Source of the DNA: Mixophyes australis
Taxonomy: Eukaryota > Chordata > Amphibia > Anura > Limnodynastidae
DNA length: 64,000 bases
Reading direction: 5' to 3'
NCBI GenBank assembly: GCA_036250195.1
Contig: JAVHZZ010000015.1
Location: 1,612,001 to 1,676,000, forward strand
Under the pieces are notes generated by a model. That model worked only from the letters and a program-made list of their open reading frames with translations. It did not search any database and was not told the DNA's origin. Positions 44,281 through 59,688 of the stretch are shown piece after piece (positions within the stretch are counted from its first letter, which is position 1; each line of letters opens with the position of its first letter). The translations under genes and the position numbers were made by a program.

Positions 44281-47200
44281 GCACGATTCATCATTCATGA
44301 TTCATGATTCAATTCATGATTCATGATTCAATTCATGATTCATGAGTCGATTCATGATTCATGATTCATGATTCATGATTCAATTCATGATTCATGATTC
44401 GATTCATGATTCGATTCATGATTCATGATTCATAATTCATGATTCGATTCATGATTCATGATTCATGATTCAATTCATGATTCATCATTCAATTCATGAA
44501 TCATGATTAGATTCATGATTCATGATTCAATTCATGATTCATGATTCGATTCATGATTCATCATTCAATTCATGATTTATGATTTATGATTCAATTTATG
44601 ATTCAATTCATGATTCATGATTCAATTCATGATTCATGATTCGATTCATGATTCATGATTCAATTCATGATTCATGATTCAATTCATGATTCATGATTCA
44701 TGATTCAATTCATGAATCATGATTCAATTCATGATTCATGATTCGATTCATGATTCATGATTCATGATTCAATTCATGATTCATGATTCGATTCATGATT
44801 TATGATTCATGGTTCAATTCATGATTCATGATTCAATTCATGATTTATGATTCGATTCATGATTCATGATTCAATTCATGATTCATGATTCGATTCATGA
44901 TTAATGATTCAATTCATGATTCATGATTCATGATTCGATTCATGATTAATGATTCAATTCATGATTCATGATTCATGATTTGATTCATGATTCATGATTC
45001 ATGATTCGATTCATGATTCATGATTCGATTCATGATTCATGATTCGTTTCAAGATTCATGATTCAATTCATGATTCATGATTCATGATTCGATTCATGAT
45101 TTATGATTCGATTCATGATTCATGATTCGATTCATGATTCATGATTCGATTCATGATTCATGATTCAAAATTCATGATTCGATTCATGATTCATGATTCA
45201 TGATTCAATTCATGATTCATGATTCATGATTCGATTCATGATTCATGATTCGATTCATGATTCATGATTCGATTCATGATTCATGATTCATGATTCGATT
45301 CATGATTCATGATTCATGATTCGATTCATGATTCATGATTCATGATTCATGATTCATGATTCGATTCATGATTCTTGATTCATGATTCAAGATTCAATTC
45401 ATGATTCATGATTCAATTCATGATTCATGATTCGATTCATGATTCATGATTCATGATTCGATTCATGATTCATGATTCATGATTCAATTCATGATTCATG
45501 ATTCGATTCATGATTCAATTCATGATTTATGATTCATGATTCAATTTATGATTCAATTCATGATTCATGAGTCGATTCATGATTTATGATTCATGATTCA
45601 TGATTCAATTCATGATTCATGATTCGATTCATGATTCGATTCATGATTCATGATTCATAATTCATGATTCGATTCATGATTCATGATTCATGATTCAATT
45701 CATGATTCATCATTCAATTCATGAATCATGATTAGATTCATGATTCATGATTCAATTCATGATTCATGATTCATGATTCGATTCATGATTCATCATTCAA
45801 TTCATGATTTATGATTTATGATTCAATTTATGATTCAATTCATGATTCATGATTCAATTCATGATTCATGATTCGATTCATGATTCATGATTCAATTCAT
45901 GATTCATGATTCAATTCATGATTCATGATTCATGATTCAATTCATGAATCATGATTCAATTCATGATTCATGATTCGATTCATGATTCATGATTCATGAT
46001 TCATGATTCAATTCATAATTCATGATTCGATTCATGATTCATGATTCATGGTTCAATTCATGATTCATGATTCAATTCATGATTTATGATTTGATTCATG
46101 ATTCATGATTCATGATTCAATTCATGATTCATGATTCGATTCATGATTAATGATTCAATTCATGATTCATGATTCATGATTCGATTCATGATTAATGATT
46201 CAATTCATGATTCATGATTCATGATTTGATTCATGATTCATGATTCATGATTCGATTCATGATTCATGATTCGATTCATGATTCATGATTCGTTTCAAGA
46301 TTCATGATTCAATTCATGATTCATGATTCATGATTCGATTCATGATTTATGATTCGATTCATGATTCATGATTCGATTCATGATTCATGATTCGATTCAT
46401 GATTCATGATTCAAAATTCATGATTCGATTCATGATTCATGATTCATGATTCAATTCATGATTCATGTTTCATGATTCGATTCATGATTCATGATTCGAT
46501 TCATGATTCATGATTCGATTCATGATTCATGATTCATGATTCGATTCATGATTCATGATTCATGATTCGATTCATGATTCATGATTCATGATTCATGATT
46601 CATGATTCGATTCATGATTCTTGATTCATGATTCAAGATTCAATTAATGATTCATGATTCAATTCATGATTCATCATTCAATTCATGAATCATGATTAGA
46701 TTCATGATTCATGATTCAATTCATGATTCATGATTCGATTCATGATTCATCATTCAATTCATGATTTATGATTTATGATTCAATTTATGATTCAATTCAT
46801 GATTCATGATTCAATTCATGATTCATGATTCGATTCATGATTCATGATTCAATTCATGATTCATGATTCAATTCATGATTCATGATTCAATTCATGAATC
46901 ATGATTCAATTCATGATTCATGATTCGATTCATGATTCATGATTCATGATTCATGATTCAATTCATGATTCATGATTCGATTCATGATTCATGATTCATG
47001 GTTCAATTCATGATTCATGATTCAATTCATGATTTATGATTCGATTCATGATTCATGATTCATGATTCAATTCATGATTCATGATTCGATTCATGATTAA
47101 TGATTCGATTCATGATTAATGATTCAATTCATGATTCATGATTCATGATTCGATTCATGATTAATGATTCATGATTCAATTCATGATTCATGATTCGATT

Positions 47201-48950
47201 CATGATTAATGATTCGATTCATGATTAATGATTCAATTCATGATTCATGATTCATGATTCGATTCATGATTAATGATTCAATTCATGATTCATGATTCAT
47301 GATTTGATTCATGATTCATGATTCATGATTCGATTCATGATTCATGATTCGATTCATGATTCATGATTCGTTTCAAGATTCATGATTCAATTCATGATTC
47401 ATGATTCGATTCATGATTTATGATTCGATTCATGATTCGTGATTCGATTCATGATTCATGATTCGATTCATGATTCATGATTCAAAATTCATGATTCGAT
47501 TCATGATTCATGATTCATGATTCAATTCATGATTCATGATTCAATTCATGATTCATGATTCATGATTCGATTCATGATTCATGATTCGATTCATGATTCA
47601 TGATTCGATTCATGATTCATGATTCATGATTCGATTCATGATTCATGATTCATGATTCGATTCATGATTCATGATTCATGATTCATGATTCAAGATTCGA
47701 TTCATGATTCTTGATTCATGATTCAAGATTCAATTCATGATTCAATTCATGATTCATGATTCGATTCATGATTTATGATTCATGATTCGATTCATGATTC
47801 ATGATTCATGATTCAATTCATGATTCATGATTCGATTCATGATTCATGATTCAATTCATGATTTATGATTCATGATTCAATTTATGATTCAATTCATGAT
47901 TCATGAGTCGATTCATGATTCATGATTCATGATTCATGATTCAATTCATGATTCATGATTCGATTCATGATTTGATTCATGATTCATGATTCATAATTCA
48001 TGATTCGATTCATGATTCATGATTCATGATTCAATTCATGATTCATCATTCAATTCATGAATCATGATTAGATTCATGATTCATGATTCAATTCATGATT
48101 CATGATTCGATTCATGATTCATCATTCAATTCATGATTTATGATTTATGATTCAATTTATGATTCAATTCATGATTCATGATTCAATTCATGATTCATGA
48201 TTCGATTCATGATTCATGATTCAATTCATGATTCATGATTCAATTCATGATTCATGATTCATGATTCAATTCATGAATCATGATTCAATTCATGATTCAT
48301 GATTCGATTCATGATTCATGATTCATGATTCATGATTCAATTCATGATTCATGATTCGATTCATGATTCATGATTCATGGTTCAATTCATGATTCATGAT
48401 TCAATTCATGATTTATGATTCGATTCATGATTCATGATTCATGATTCAATTCATGATTCATGATTCGATTCATGATTAATGATTCAATTCATGATTCATG
48501 ATTCATGATTCGATTCATGATTAATGATTCAATTCATGATTCATGATTAATGATTTGATTCATGATTCATGATTCATGATTCGATTCATGATTCATGATT
48601 CGATTCATGATTCATGATTCGTTTCAAGATTCATGATTCAAATTATGATTCATGATTCGATTCATGATTTATGATTCGATTCATGATTCATGATTCGATT
48701 CATGATTCATGATTCGATTCATGATTCATGATTCAAAATTCATGATTCGATTCATGATTCATGATTCATGATTCAATTCATGATTCATGATTCGATTCAT
48801 GATTCATGATTCGATTCATGATTCATGATTCGATTCATGATTCATGATTCATGATTCGATTCATGATTCATGATTCATGATTCGATTCATGATTCATGAT
48901 TCATGATTCATGATTCGATTCATGATTCTTGATTCATGATTCAAGATTCA
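44281..48950 (+). repeat. 1.1-1.25-kb higher-order repeat in four copies
   Basis: Three landmarks recur together four times: GATTAGATT (44508, 45733, 46697, 48069), CGTTTCAAG (45045, 46291, 47369, 48620) and CTTG followed by CAAGATTC (45374, 46620, 47710, 48928). Spacings of the last are 1,246, 1,090 and 1,218 bp. GATTAGATT to CGTTTCAAG distances are 537, 558, 672 and 551 bp, so the third copy carries about 110 bp of extra ATTAATG blocks (about 47,100-47,280), where a short ATTCG-ATTAATG-ATTCA pattern repeats several times. Only the first copy keeps the AATGCACG word. The unit is the same family as 37,005-39,310. Confidence 0.87.
47090..47290 (+). repeat. Local ATTAATG mini-expansion
   Basis: Within the third copy of the 1.2-kb unit the text ATTCG-ATTCATG-ATTAATG occurs five or six times in about 200 bp, against one or two in sister copies. 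It accounts for most of the longer GATTAGATT to CGTTTCAAG distance. This looks like slippage or unequal exchange of a block of some 45-60 bp. Confidence 0.7.
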
Positions 48951-51900
48951 ATTCATGATTCATGATTCAATTCATGATTCATGATTCGATTCATGATTCA
49001 TGATTCATGATTCGATTCATGATTCATGATTCATGATTCAATTCATGATTCATGATTCGATTCATGATTCATGATTCAATTCATGATTTATGATTCATGA
49101 TTCAATTTATGATTCAATTCATGATTCATGATTTAATTCATGATTCATGATTCATGATTCATGATTCGATTCATGATTCATGATTCATTATTTAATTCAT
49201 GATTCATGATTCAATTCATGATTCATGATTTAATTCATGATTCATGATTCATGATTCAATTCATGATTTATGATTCGATTCATGATTCATGATTCATGAT
49301 TCAATTCATGATTCATGATTCAATTCATGATTCATGATTTAATTCATGATTCATGATTCATGATTCATGATTCAATTCATGATTTATGATTCATGATTCA
49401 ATTCATGATTCATGATTCAATTCATGATTCATGATTAAATTCATGATTCATGATTTGATTCATGATTCATGATTCAATTCATGATTCATGATTCATTTCA
49501 TGATTCATGATTCAATTCATGATTCATGATTCATGATTCAATTCATGATTCATGATTCATGATTCAATTCATGATTCATGATTCAATTCATGATTCATGA
49601 TTCATGATTCAATTCATGATTCATGATTCATGATTCATGATTCGATTCATGATTCTTGATTCATGATTCATGATTCAATTCATGATTCATGATTCAATTC
49701 ATGATTCATGATTCGATTCATGATTCATGATTCATGATTCGATTCATGATTCATGATTCATGATTCAATTCATGATTCATGATTCGATTCATGATTCATG
49801 ATTCAATTCATGATTTATGATTCATGATTCAATTTATGATACAATTCATGATTCATGATTCAATTCATGATTCATGATTCATGATTCATGATTCGATTCA
49901 TGATTCATGATTCATTATTTAATTCATGATTCATGATTCAATTCATGATTCATGATTTAATTCATGATTCATGATTCATGATTCATGATTCAATTCATGA
50001 TTTATGATTCAATTCATGATTCATGATTCATGATTCAATTCATGATTCATGATTCGATTCATGATTTATGATTCAAATTATGATTCATGATTCGATTCAT
50101 GATTTAATTCATGATTCATGATTCATGATTCAATTCATGATTCATGATTCAATTCATGATTCATGATTAAATTCATGATTCATGATTTGATTCATGATTC
50201 ATGATTCATGATTCATGATTCAATTCATGATTTATGATTCGATTCATGATTCATGATTCAATTCATGATTCATGATTCATTTCATGATTCATGATTCAAT
50301 TCATGATTCATGATTCATGATTCAATTCATGATTCATGATTCATGATTCAATTCATGATTCATGATTCATGATTCAATTCATGATTCATCATTCATGATT
50401 CATGATTCAATTCTTGATTCATGATTCAATTCATGATTCATGAGTCGATTCATGATTCATGATTCAATTCATGATTCATGATTCGATTCATGATTCATGA
50501 TTCAATTCATGATTCATGATTCGATTCATGATTCATGATTCATAATTCATGATTCGATTCATGATTCATGATTCATGATTCATGATTCATGATTCAATTC
50601 ATGATTCATGATTCAATTCATGATTCATGATTCATGATTCAATGCACGATTCATCATTCATGATTCATGATTCAATTCATGATTCATGATTCATGATTCA
50701 TGATTCAATTCATGATTCATCATTCAATTCATGATTCATGATTTATGATTCAATTTATGATTCAATTCATGATTCATGATTCAATTCATGATTCATGATT
50801 CGATTCATGATTCATGATTCAATTCATGATTCATGATTCAATTCATGATTCATGATTCAATTCATGAATCATGATTCAATTCATGATTCATGATTCGATT
50901 CATGATTCATGATTCATGATTCAATTCATGATTCATGATTCGATTCATGATTCATGATTCATGGTTCAATTCATGATTCATGATTCAATTCATGATTTAT
51001 GATTCGATTCATGATTCATGATTCATGATTCAATTCATGATTCATGATTCGATTCATGATTAATGATTCAATTCATGATTCATTATTCATGATTCGATTC
51101 ATGATTAATGATTCAATTCATGATTCATGATTCATGATTTGATTCATGATTCATGATTCATGATTCGATTCATGATTCATGATTCGATTCATGATTCATG
51201 ATTCGATTCAAGATTCATGATTCAATTCATGATTCATGATTCATGATTCGATTCATGATTTATGATTCGATTCATGATTCATGATTCGATTCATGATTCA
51301 TGATTCGATTCATGATTCATGATTCAAAATTCATGATTCGATTCATGATTCATGATTCATGATTCAATTCATGATTCATGATTCGATTCATGATTCATGA
51401 TTCGATTCATGATTCATGATTCGAATCATGATTCATGATTCATGATTCGATTCATGATTCATGATTCGATTCATGATTCATGATTCATGATTCATGATTC
51501 ATGATTCATGATTCGATTCATGATTCTTGATTCATGATTCATGATTCAATTCATGATTCATGATTCAATTCATGATTCATGATTCGATTCATGATTCATG
51601 ATTCATGATTCATGATTCGATTCATGATTCATGATTCATGATTCAATTCATGATTCATGATTCGATTCATGATTCATGATTCAATTCATGATTTATGATT
51701 CATGATTCAATTTATGATTCAATTCATGATTCATGATTCAATTCATGATTCATGATTCATGAGTCGATTCATGATTCATGATTCATTATTTAATTCATGA
51801 TTCATGATTCAATTCATGATTCATGATTTAATTCATGATTCATGATTCATGATTCATGATTCATGATTCATGATTCATGATTCAATTCATGATTTATGAT

Positions 51901-52700
51901 TCGATTCATGATTCATGATTCATGATTCAATTCATGATTCATGATTCGATTCATGATTTATGATTCAATTCATGATTCATGATTCGATTCATGATTTAAT
52001 TCATGATTCATGATTCATGATTCAATTCATGATTCATGATTCAATTCATAATTCATGATTAAATTCATGATTCATGATTTGATTCATGATTCATGATTCA
52101 TGATTCATGATTCAATTCATGATTTATGATTCGATTCATGATTCATGATTCAATTCATGATTCATGATTCATTTCATGATTCATGATTCAATTCATGATT
52201 CATGATTCATGATTCAATTCATGATTCATGATTCATGATTCAATTCATGATTCATGATTCATGATTCAATTCATGATTCATGATTCATGATTCAATTCAT
52301 GATTCATCATTCATGATTCATGATTCAATTCTTGATTCATGATTCAATTCATGATTCATGAGTCGATTCATGATTCATGATTCAATTCATGATTCATGAT
52401 TCGATTCATTATTCATGATTCATGATTCAATTCATAATTCATGATTCGATTCATGATTCATGATTCATGATTCATGATTCATGATTCATGATTCAATTCA
52501 TGATTCATGATTCAATTCATGATTCATGATTCATGATTCAATGCACGATTCATCATTCATGATTCATGATTCAATTCATGATTCATGATTCATGATTCAT
52601 GATTTAATTCATGATTCATCATTCAATTCATGATTCATGATTCGATTCATGATTCATGATTTAATTCATGATTCATGATTCATGATTCAATTCATGATTC
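48951..52700 (+). repeat. Satellite segment with partial 1.9-kb repetition
   Basis: GATTAAATTC (50165/52057, 1,892 bp) and AATGCACG (50644/52543, 1,899 bp) recur together, with a related GATTAAATTC near 49,436. CTTGATTC words occur at 49655 and 51526. This part is dominated by ATTCA blocks with few ATTCG blocks around 49,260-49,620. The GAGTCG word that normally follows AATGCACG by 63 bp is missing from both copies, replaced by further ATTCATG blocks. A substitution near 49,850 gives GATACAATTC, seen nowhere else. Confidence 0.75.
51418..51427. repeat. GATTCGAATC perfect palindrome
   Basis: GATTCGAATC equals its own reverse complement. It arises where ATTCG is followed by AATC instead of ATTC. 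I see it at 51418, 53612 and 54987 only; the expected fourth copy in the 2.9-kb repeat copy 2 fell in the 206-bp deletion. Three copies at related positions mark common descent of these units. Confidence 0.85.
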
Positions 52701-54086
52701 ATCATTCATGATTCATGATTCAATTCATGATTCATGATTCAATTCATGATTCATGAGTCGATTCATGATTCATGATTCATGATTCGATTCATGATTCATG
52801 ATTCGATTCATGATTCATGATTCGATTCATGATTCATGATTCGATTCATGATTCATGATTCATAATTTATGATTCGATTCATGATTCATGATTCATGATT
52901 CAATTCATGATTCATCATTCAATTCATGATTCATGATTCGATTCATGATTCATGATTCAATTCATGATTCATGATTCGATTCATGATTCATCATTCAATT
53001 CATGATTTATGATTTATGATTCAATTTATGATTCAATTCATGATTCATGATTCAATTCATGATTCATGATTCGATTCATGATTCATGATTCAATTCATGA
53101 TTCATGATTCATGATTCAATTCATGATTCATGATTCATGATTCAATTCGAGAATCATGATTCAATTCATGATTCATGATTCGATTCATGATTCATGATTC
53201 ATGATTCATGATTCATGATTCAATTCATGAATCATGATTCGATTCATGATTCATGATTCATGATTCATGATTCATTATTCAATTTATGATTCATGATTCA
53301 ATTCATGATTCATGATTCATGATTCAATTCATGATTTATGATTCATGATTTGATTCATGATTCATGATTCATGATTCGATTCATGATTCATGATTCGATT
53401 CATGATTCATGATTCAATTCATGATTCATGATTCATGATTCGATTCATGATTCATGATTCGATTCATGATTCATGATTCAAAATTCATGATTCATGATTC
53501 ATGATTCATGATTCAATTCATGATTCATGATTCATGATTCGATTCATGATTCATGATTCGATTCATGATTCATGATTCGATTTATGATTCATGATTCGAT
53601 TCATGATTCATGATTCGAATCATGATTCATGATTCATGATTCGATTCATGATTCATGATTCATGATTCATGATTCGATTCATGATTCATGATTCATGATT
53701 CGATTCATGATTCATGATTCATGATTCAATTCATGATTCATGATTCAATTCATGATTCATGATTCGATTCATGATTCATGATTCATGATTCATGATTCGA
53801 TTCATGATTCATGATTCTATTCATGATTCATGATTCGATTCATGATTCATGATTCAATTCATTATTTATGATTCATGATTCAATTTATGATTCAATCCAT
53901 GATTCATGATTCAATTCATGATTCATGATTCATGATTCATGATTCATGATTCGATTCATGATTCATGATTCATTATTTAATTCATGATTCATGATTCAAT
54001 TCATGATTCATGATTCATGATTCAATTCATGATTCATGATTCAATTCATGATTCATGATTCAATTCATGATTCATGATTCATGATT
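52701..54086 (+). repeat. Diverged 1.3-kb unit preceding the 2.9-kb repeat
   Basis: This block shares TTCGAGAA (CGAGA 53148/54466), CAAAATTC (AAAA 53480/54843) and TTCTATTC (CTAT 53817/55192) with the next one, at offsets of 1,318, 1,363 and 1,375 bp. The growing offset shows several block-sized deletions here relative to its neighbour. It ends at the CATCATTC word at 54087, the start of the 2.9-kb unit. Confidence 0.8.
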
Positions 54087-56990
54087 CATCATTCATGATT
54101 CGATTCATGATTTATGATTCGATTCATGATTCATGATTCATGATTCAATTCATGATTCATGATTCGATTCATGATTTATGATTCGATTCTGGATTCATGA
54201 TTCATAATTCATGATTCATGATTCAATTCATGATTCATGATTCAATTCATGATTAATGATTCAATTCATGATTAATGATTCATGATTTTATTCATGATTC
54301 ATGATTCATTTCATGATTCATGATTTAATTCATGATTAATGATTCAGTATTCATGATTCAATTCATGATTCATGATTCATGATTCAATTCATGATTCATT
54401 TCATGATTCATGATTCGATTCATGATTCATGATTCAATTCATGATTCATGATTCATGATTCAATTCGAGAATCATGATTCAATTCATGATTCATGATTCG
54501 ATTCATGATTCATGATTCATGATTCATGATTCATGATTCAATTCATGAATCATGATTCGATTCATGATTCATGATTCATGATTCATGATTCATTATTCAA
54601 TTTATGATTCATGATTCAATTCATGATTCATGATTCATGATTCAATTCATGATTTATGATTCATGATTTGATTCATGATTCATGATTCATGATTCGATTC
54701 ATGATTCATGATTCGATTCATGATTCATGATTCAATTCATGATTCATGATTCATGATTCGATTCATGATTTATGATTCGATTCATGATTCATGATTCATG
54801 ATTCGATTCATGATTCATGATTCGATTCATGATTCATGATTCAAAATTCATGATTCGATTCATGATTCATGATTCATGATTCATGATTCAATTCATGATT
54901 CATGATTCATGATTCGATTCATGATTCATGATTCGATTCATGATTCATGATTCGATTTATGATTCATGATTCGATTCATGATTCATGATTCGAATCATGA
55001 TTCATGATTCATGATTCGATTCATGATTCATGATTCATGATTCATGATTCGATTCATGATTCATGATTCATGATTCGATTCATGATTCATGATTCATGAT
55101 TCAATTCATGATTCATGATTCAATTCATGATTCATGATTCGATTCATGATTCATGATTCATGATTCATGATTCGATTCATGATTCATGATTCTATTCATG
55201 ATTCATGATTCGATTCATGATTCATGATTCAATTCATTATTTATGATTCATGATTCAATTTATGATTCAATCCATGATTCATGATTCAATTCATGATTCA
55301 TGATTCATGATTCATGATTCATGATTCGATTCATGATTCATGATTCATTATTTAATTCATGATTCATGATTCAATTCATGATTCATGATTCATGATTCAA
55401 TTCATGATTCATGATTCAATTCATGATTCATGATTCAATTCATGATTCATGATTCATGATTCATCATTCATGATTCGATTCATGATTTATGATTCGATTC
55501 ATGATTCATGATTCATGATTCAATTCATGATTCATGATTCGATTCATGATTTATGATTCGATTCTGGATTCATGATTCATAATTCATGATTCATGATTCA
55601 ATTCATGATTCATGATTCAATTCATGATTAATGATTCAATTCATGATTAATGATTCATGATTTTATTCATGATTCATGATTCATTTCATGATTCATGATT
55701 TAATTCATGATTAATGATTCAGTATTCATGATTCAATTCATGATTCATGATTCATGATTCAATTCATGATTCATTTCATGATTCATGATTCATTTCATGA
55801 TTCATGATTCATTATTCAATTCATGATTCATTTCATGATTCATGATTCATTTCATGATTCATGATTTAATTCATGATTAATGATTCATGATTCAATTCAT
55901 GATTCATGATGCACTTCATGATTCATGATTTAATTCATGATTCATGATTCAATTCATGTTTCATGATTCGATTCATGATTCATGATTCAATTCATGATTC
56001 ATGATTCATGATTCATTATTCAATTCATGATTCATGATTCATTATTTAATTCATGATTCGATTCATGATTCAATTCATGATTCATGATTCATGATTGAAT
56101 TCATGATTCATAATTAAATTCATGATTCATGATTAAATTCTTGATTCATGATTCGATTCATGATTCATGATTCGATTCATGATTCATGATTCATGATTCA
56201 ATTCATGATTCATGATTCAATTCATGATTCATGATTCGATTCATGATTCATGATTCAATTCATGATTCATGATTCAATTCATGATTCATGATTCGATTCA
56301 TGATTCATGATTCAATTCATGATTCAATTCATGATTCATGATTCAATTCATGATTCATGATTCGATTCATGATTCATGATTCAATTCATGATTCATGATT
56401 TATGATTCAATTTATGATTCAATTCATGATTCATGATTCAATTCATGATTCATGATTCAATTCATGATTCATTAATCGATTCATGATTCATGATTCATGA
56501 TTCATGATTCGATTCATGATTCATGATTCATGATTCAATTCATGATTCATGATTCGATTAATGATTCATGATTCAATTCATGATTTATGATTTATGATTC
56601 AATTAATGATTCAATTCATGATTCATGATTCAATTCATGATTCATGATTCAATTCATGATTCATGATTCATGATTCAATTCATGATTCATGATTCAATTC
56701 ATGATTCATGATTCGATTCATGATTCATGATTCATGATTCATGATTCATGATTCAATTCATGATTTATGATTCGATTCATGATTCATGATTCAATTCATG
56801 ATTCATGATTCGATTCATGATTTATGATTCGATTCATAATTCATGATTCATGATTCATGATTCATGATTCAATTCATGATTCATGATTCGATTCATGATT
56901 AATGATTCAATTCATGATTTATGATTTATGATTCAATTCATGATTCAATTCATGATTAATGATTCAATTCATGATTCATGATTCATGATT
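54087..56990 (+). repeat. 2.9-kb higher-order repeat, copy 1
   Basis: The unit consists of a 1,375-bp part (54087-55461) and a 1,529-bp part (55462-56990), each starting with CATCATTC followed by TTCTGG (CTGG 54189, 55564) and CAGTATTC (54345, 55720). Only the first part holds TTCGAGAA (54466) and GATTCGAATC (54987); only the second holds GATGCACTTC (GCAC 55911), GATTGAATTC (56097) and ATTAATCG (56471). The tandem copy follows immediately. Confidence 0.9.
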
Positions 56991-59688
56991 CATCATTCAT
57001 GATTCGATTCATGATTTATGATTCGATTCATGATTCATGATTCATGATTCAATTCATGATTCATGATTCGATTCATGATTTATGATTCGATTCTGGATTC
57101 ATGATTCATAATTCATGATTCATGATTCAATTCATGATTCATGATTCAATTCATGATTAATGATTCAATTCATGATTAATGATTCATGATTTTATTCATG
57201 ATTCATGATTCATTTCATGATTCATGATTTAATTCATGATTAATGATTCAGTATTCATGATTCAATTCATGATTCATGATTCATGATTCAATTCATGATT
57301 CATTTCATGATTCATGATTCGATTCATGATTCATGATTCAATTCATGATTCATGATTCATGATTCAATTCGAGAATCATGATTCAATTCATGATTCATGA
57401 TTCGATTCATGATTCATGATTCATGATTCATGATTCATGATTCAATTCATGAATCATGATTCGATTCATGATTCATGATTCATGATTCATGATTCATTAT
57501 TCAATTTATGATTCATGATTCAATTCATGATTCATGATTCATGATTCAATTCATGATTTATGATTCATGATTTGATTCATGATTCATGATTCATGATTCG
57601 ATTCATGATTCATGATTCGATTCATGATTCATGATTCAATTCATGATTCATGATTCATGATTCGATTCATGATTTATGATTCGATTCATGATTCATGATT
57701 CATGATTCGATTCATGATTCATGATTCGATTCATGATTCATGATTCAAAATTCATGATTCGATTCATGATTCATGATTCATGATTCATGATTCAATTCAT
57801 GATTCATGATTCATGATTCGATTCATGATTCATGATTCGATTCATGATTCATGATTCATGATTCATGATTCGATTCATGATTCATGATTCTATTCATGAT
57901 TCATGATTCGATTCATGATTCATGATTCAATTCATTATTTATGATTCATGATTCAATTTATGATTCAATCCATGATTCATGATTCAATTCATGATTCATG
58001 ATTCATGATTCATGATTCATGATTCGATTCATGATTCATGATTCATTATTTAATTCATGATTCATGATTCAATTCATGATTCATGATTCATGATTCAATT
58101 CATGATTCATGATTCAATTCATGATTCATGATTCAATTCATGATTCATGATTCATGATTCATCATTCATGATTCGATTCATGATTTATGATTCGATTCAT
58201 GATTCATGATTCATGATTCAATTCATGATTCATGATTCGATTCATGATTTATGATTCGATTCTGGATTCATGATTCATAATTCATGATTCATGATTCAAT
58301 TCATGATTCATGATTCAATTCATGATTAATGATTCAATTCATGATTAATGATTCATGATTTTATTCATGATTCATGATTCATTTCATGATTCATGATTTA
58401 ATTCATGATTAATGATTCAGTATTCATGATTCAATTCATGATTCATGATTCATGATTCAATTCATGATTCATTTCATGATTCATGATTCATTTCATGATT
58501 CATGATTCATTATTCAATTCATGATTCATTTCATGATTCATGATTCATTTCATGATTCATGATTTAATTCATGATTAATGATTCATGATTCAATTCATGA
58601 TTCATGATGCACTTCATGATTCATGATTTAATTCATGATTCATGATTCAATTCATGTTTCATGATTCGATTCATGATTCATGATTCAATTCATGATTCAT
58701 GATTCATTATTCAATTCATGATTCATGATTCATTATTTAATTCATGATTCGATTCATGATTCAATTCATGATTCATGATTCATGATTGAATTCATGATTC
58801 ATAATTAAATTCATGATTCATGATTAAATTCTTGATTCATGATTCGATTCATGATTCATGATTCGATTCATGATTCATGATTCATGATTCAATTCATGAT
58901 TCATGATTCAATTCATGATTCATGATTCGATTCATGATTCATGATTCAATTCATGATTCATGATTCAATTCATGATTCATGATTCGATTCATGATTCATG
59001 ATTCAATTCATGATTCAATTCATGATTCATGATTCAATTCATGATTCATGATTCGATTCATGATTCATGATTCAATTCATGATTCATGATTTATGATTCA
59101 ATTTATGATTCAATTCATGATTCATGATTCAATTCATGATTCATGATTCAATTCATGATTCATTAATCGATTCATGATTCATGATTCATGATTCATGATT
59201 CGATTCATGATTCATGATTCATGATTCAATTCATGATTCATGATTCGATTAATGATTCATGATTCAATTCATGATTTATGATTTATGATTCAATTAATGA
59301 TTCAATTCATGATTCATGATTCAATTCATGATTCATGATTCAATTCATGATTCATGATTCATGATTCAATTCATGATTCATGATTCAATTCATGATTCAT
59401 GATTCGATTCATGATTCATGATTCATGATTCATGATTCATGATTCAATTCATGATTTATGATTCGATTCATGATTCATGATTCAATTCATGATTCATGAT
59501 TCGATTCATGATTTATGATTCGATTCATAATTCATGATTCATGATTCATGATTCATGATTCAATTCATGATTCATGATTCGATTCATGATTAATGATTCA
59601 ATTCATGATTTATGATTTATGATTCAATTCATGATTCAATTCATGATTAATGATTCAATTCATGATTCATGATTTTATTCATGATTCA
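56991..59688 (+). repeat. 2.9-kb higher-order repeat, copy 2 with 206-bp deletion
   Basis: The first landmarks lie 2,904 bp after those of copy 1 (CATCATTC 54087/56991, CTGG 54189/57093, CAGTATTC 54345/57249, CGAGA 54466/57370, CAAAATTC 54843/57747). Later ones lie 2,698 bp after (CTAT 55192/57890, CATCATTC 55462/58160, CAGTATTC 55720/58418, GCAC 55911/58609), so 206 bp is missing between 57,747 and 57,890. One heptamer is lost further on (offset 2,691 for GATTGAATTC 56097/58788, ATTAATCG 56471/59162 and AATTAATG 56601/59292). Confidence 0.9.
57747..57890. other. Deletion site of about 206 bp
   Basis: Between CAAAATTC and TTCTATTC, copy 1 of the 2.9-kb unit has 349 bp (54843-55192) and copy 2 has 143 bp. 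The missing piece includes the AATTT-free ATTCG blocks and the GATTCGAATC palindrome at 54987. Both sides are ATTCG-rich 19- and 26-bp blocks, so the joint is seamless in word phase and consistent with unequal pairing. Confidence 0.82.
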
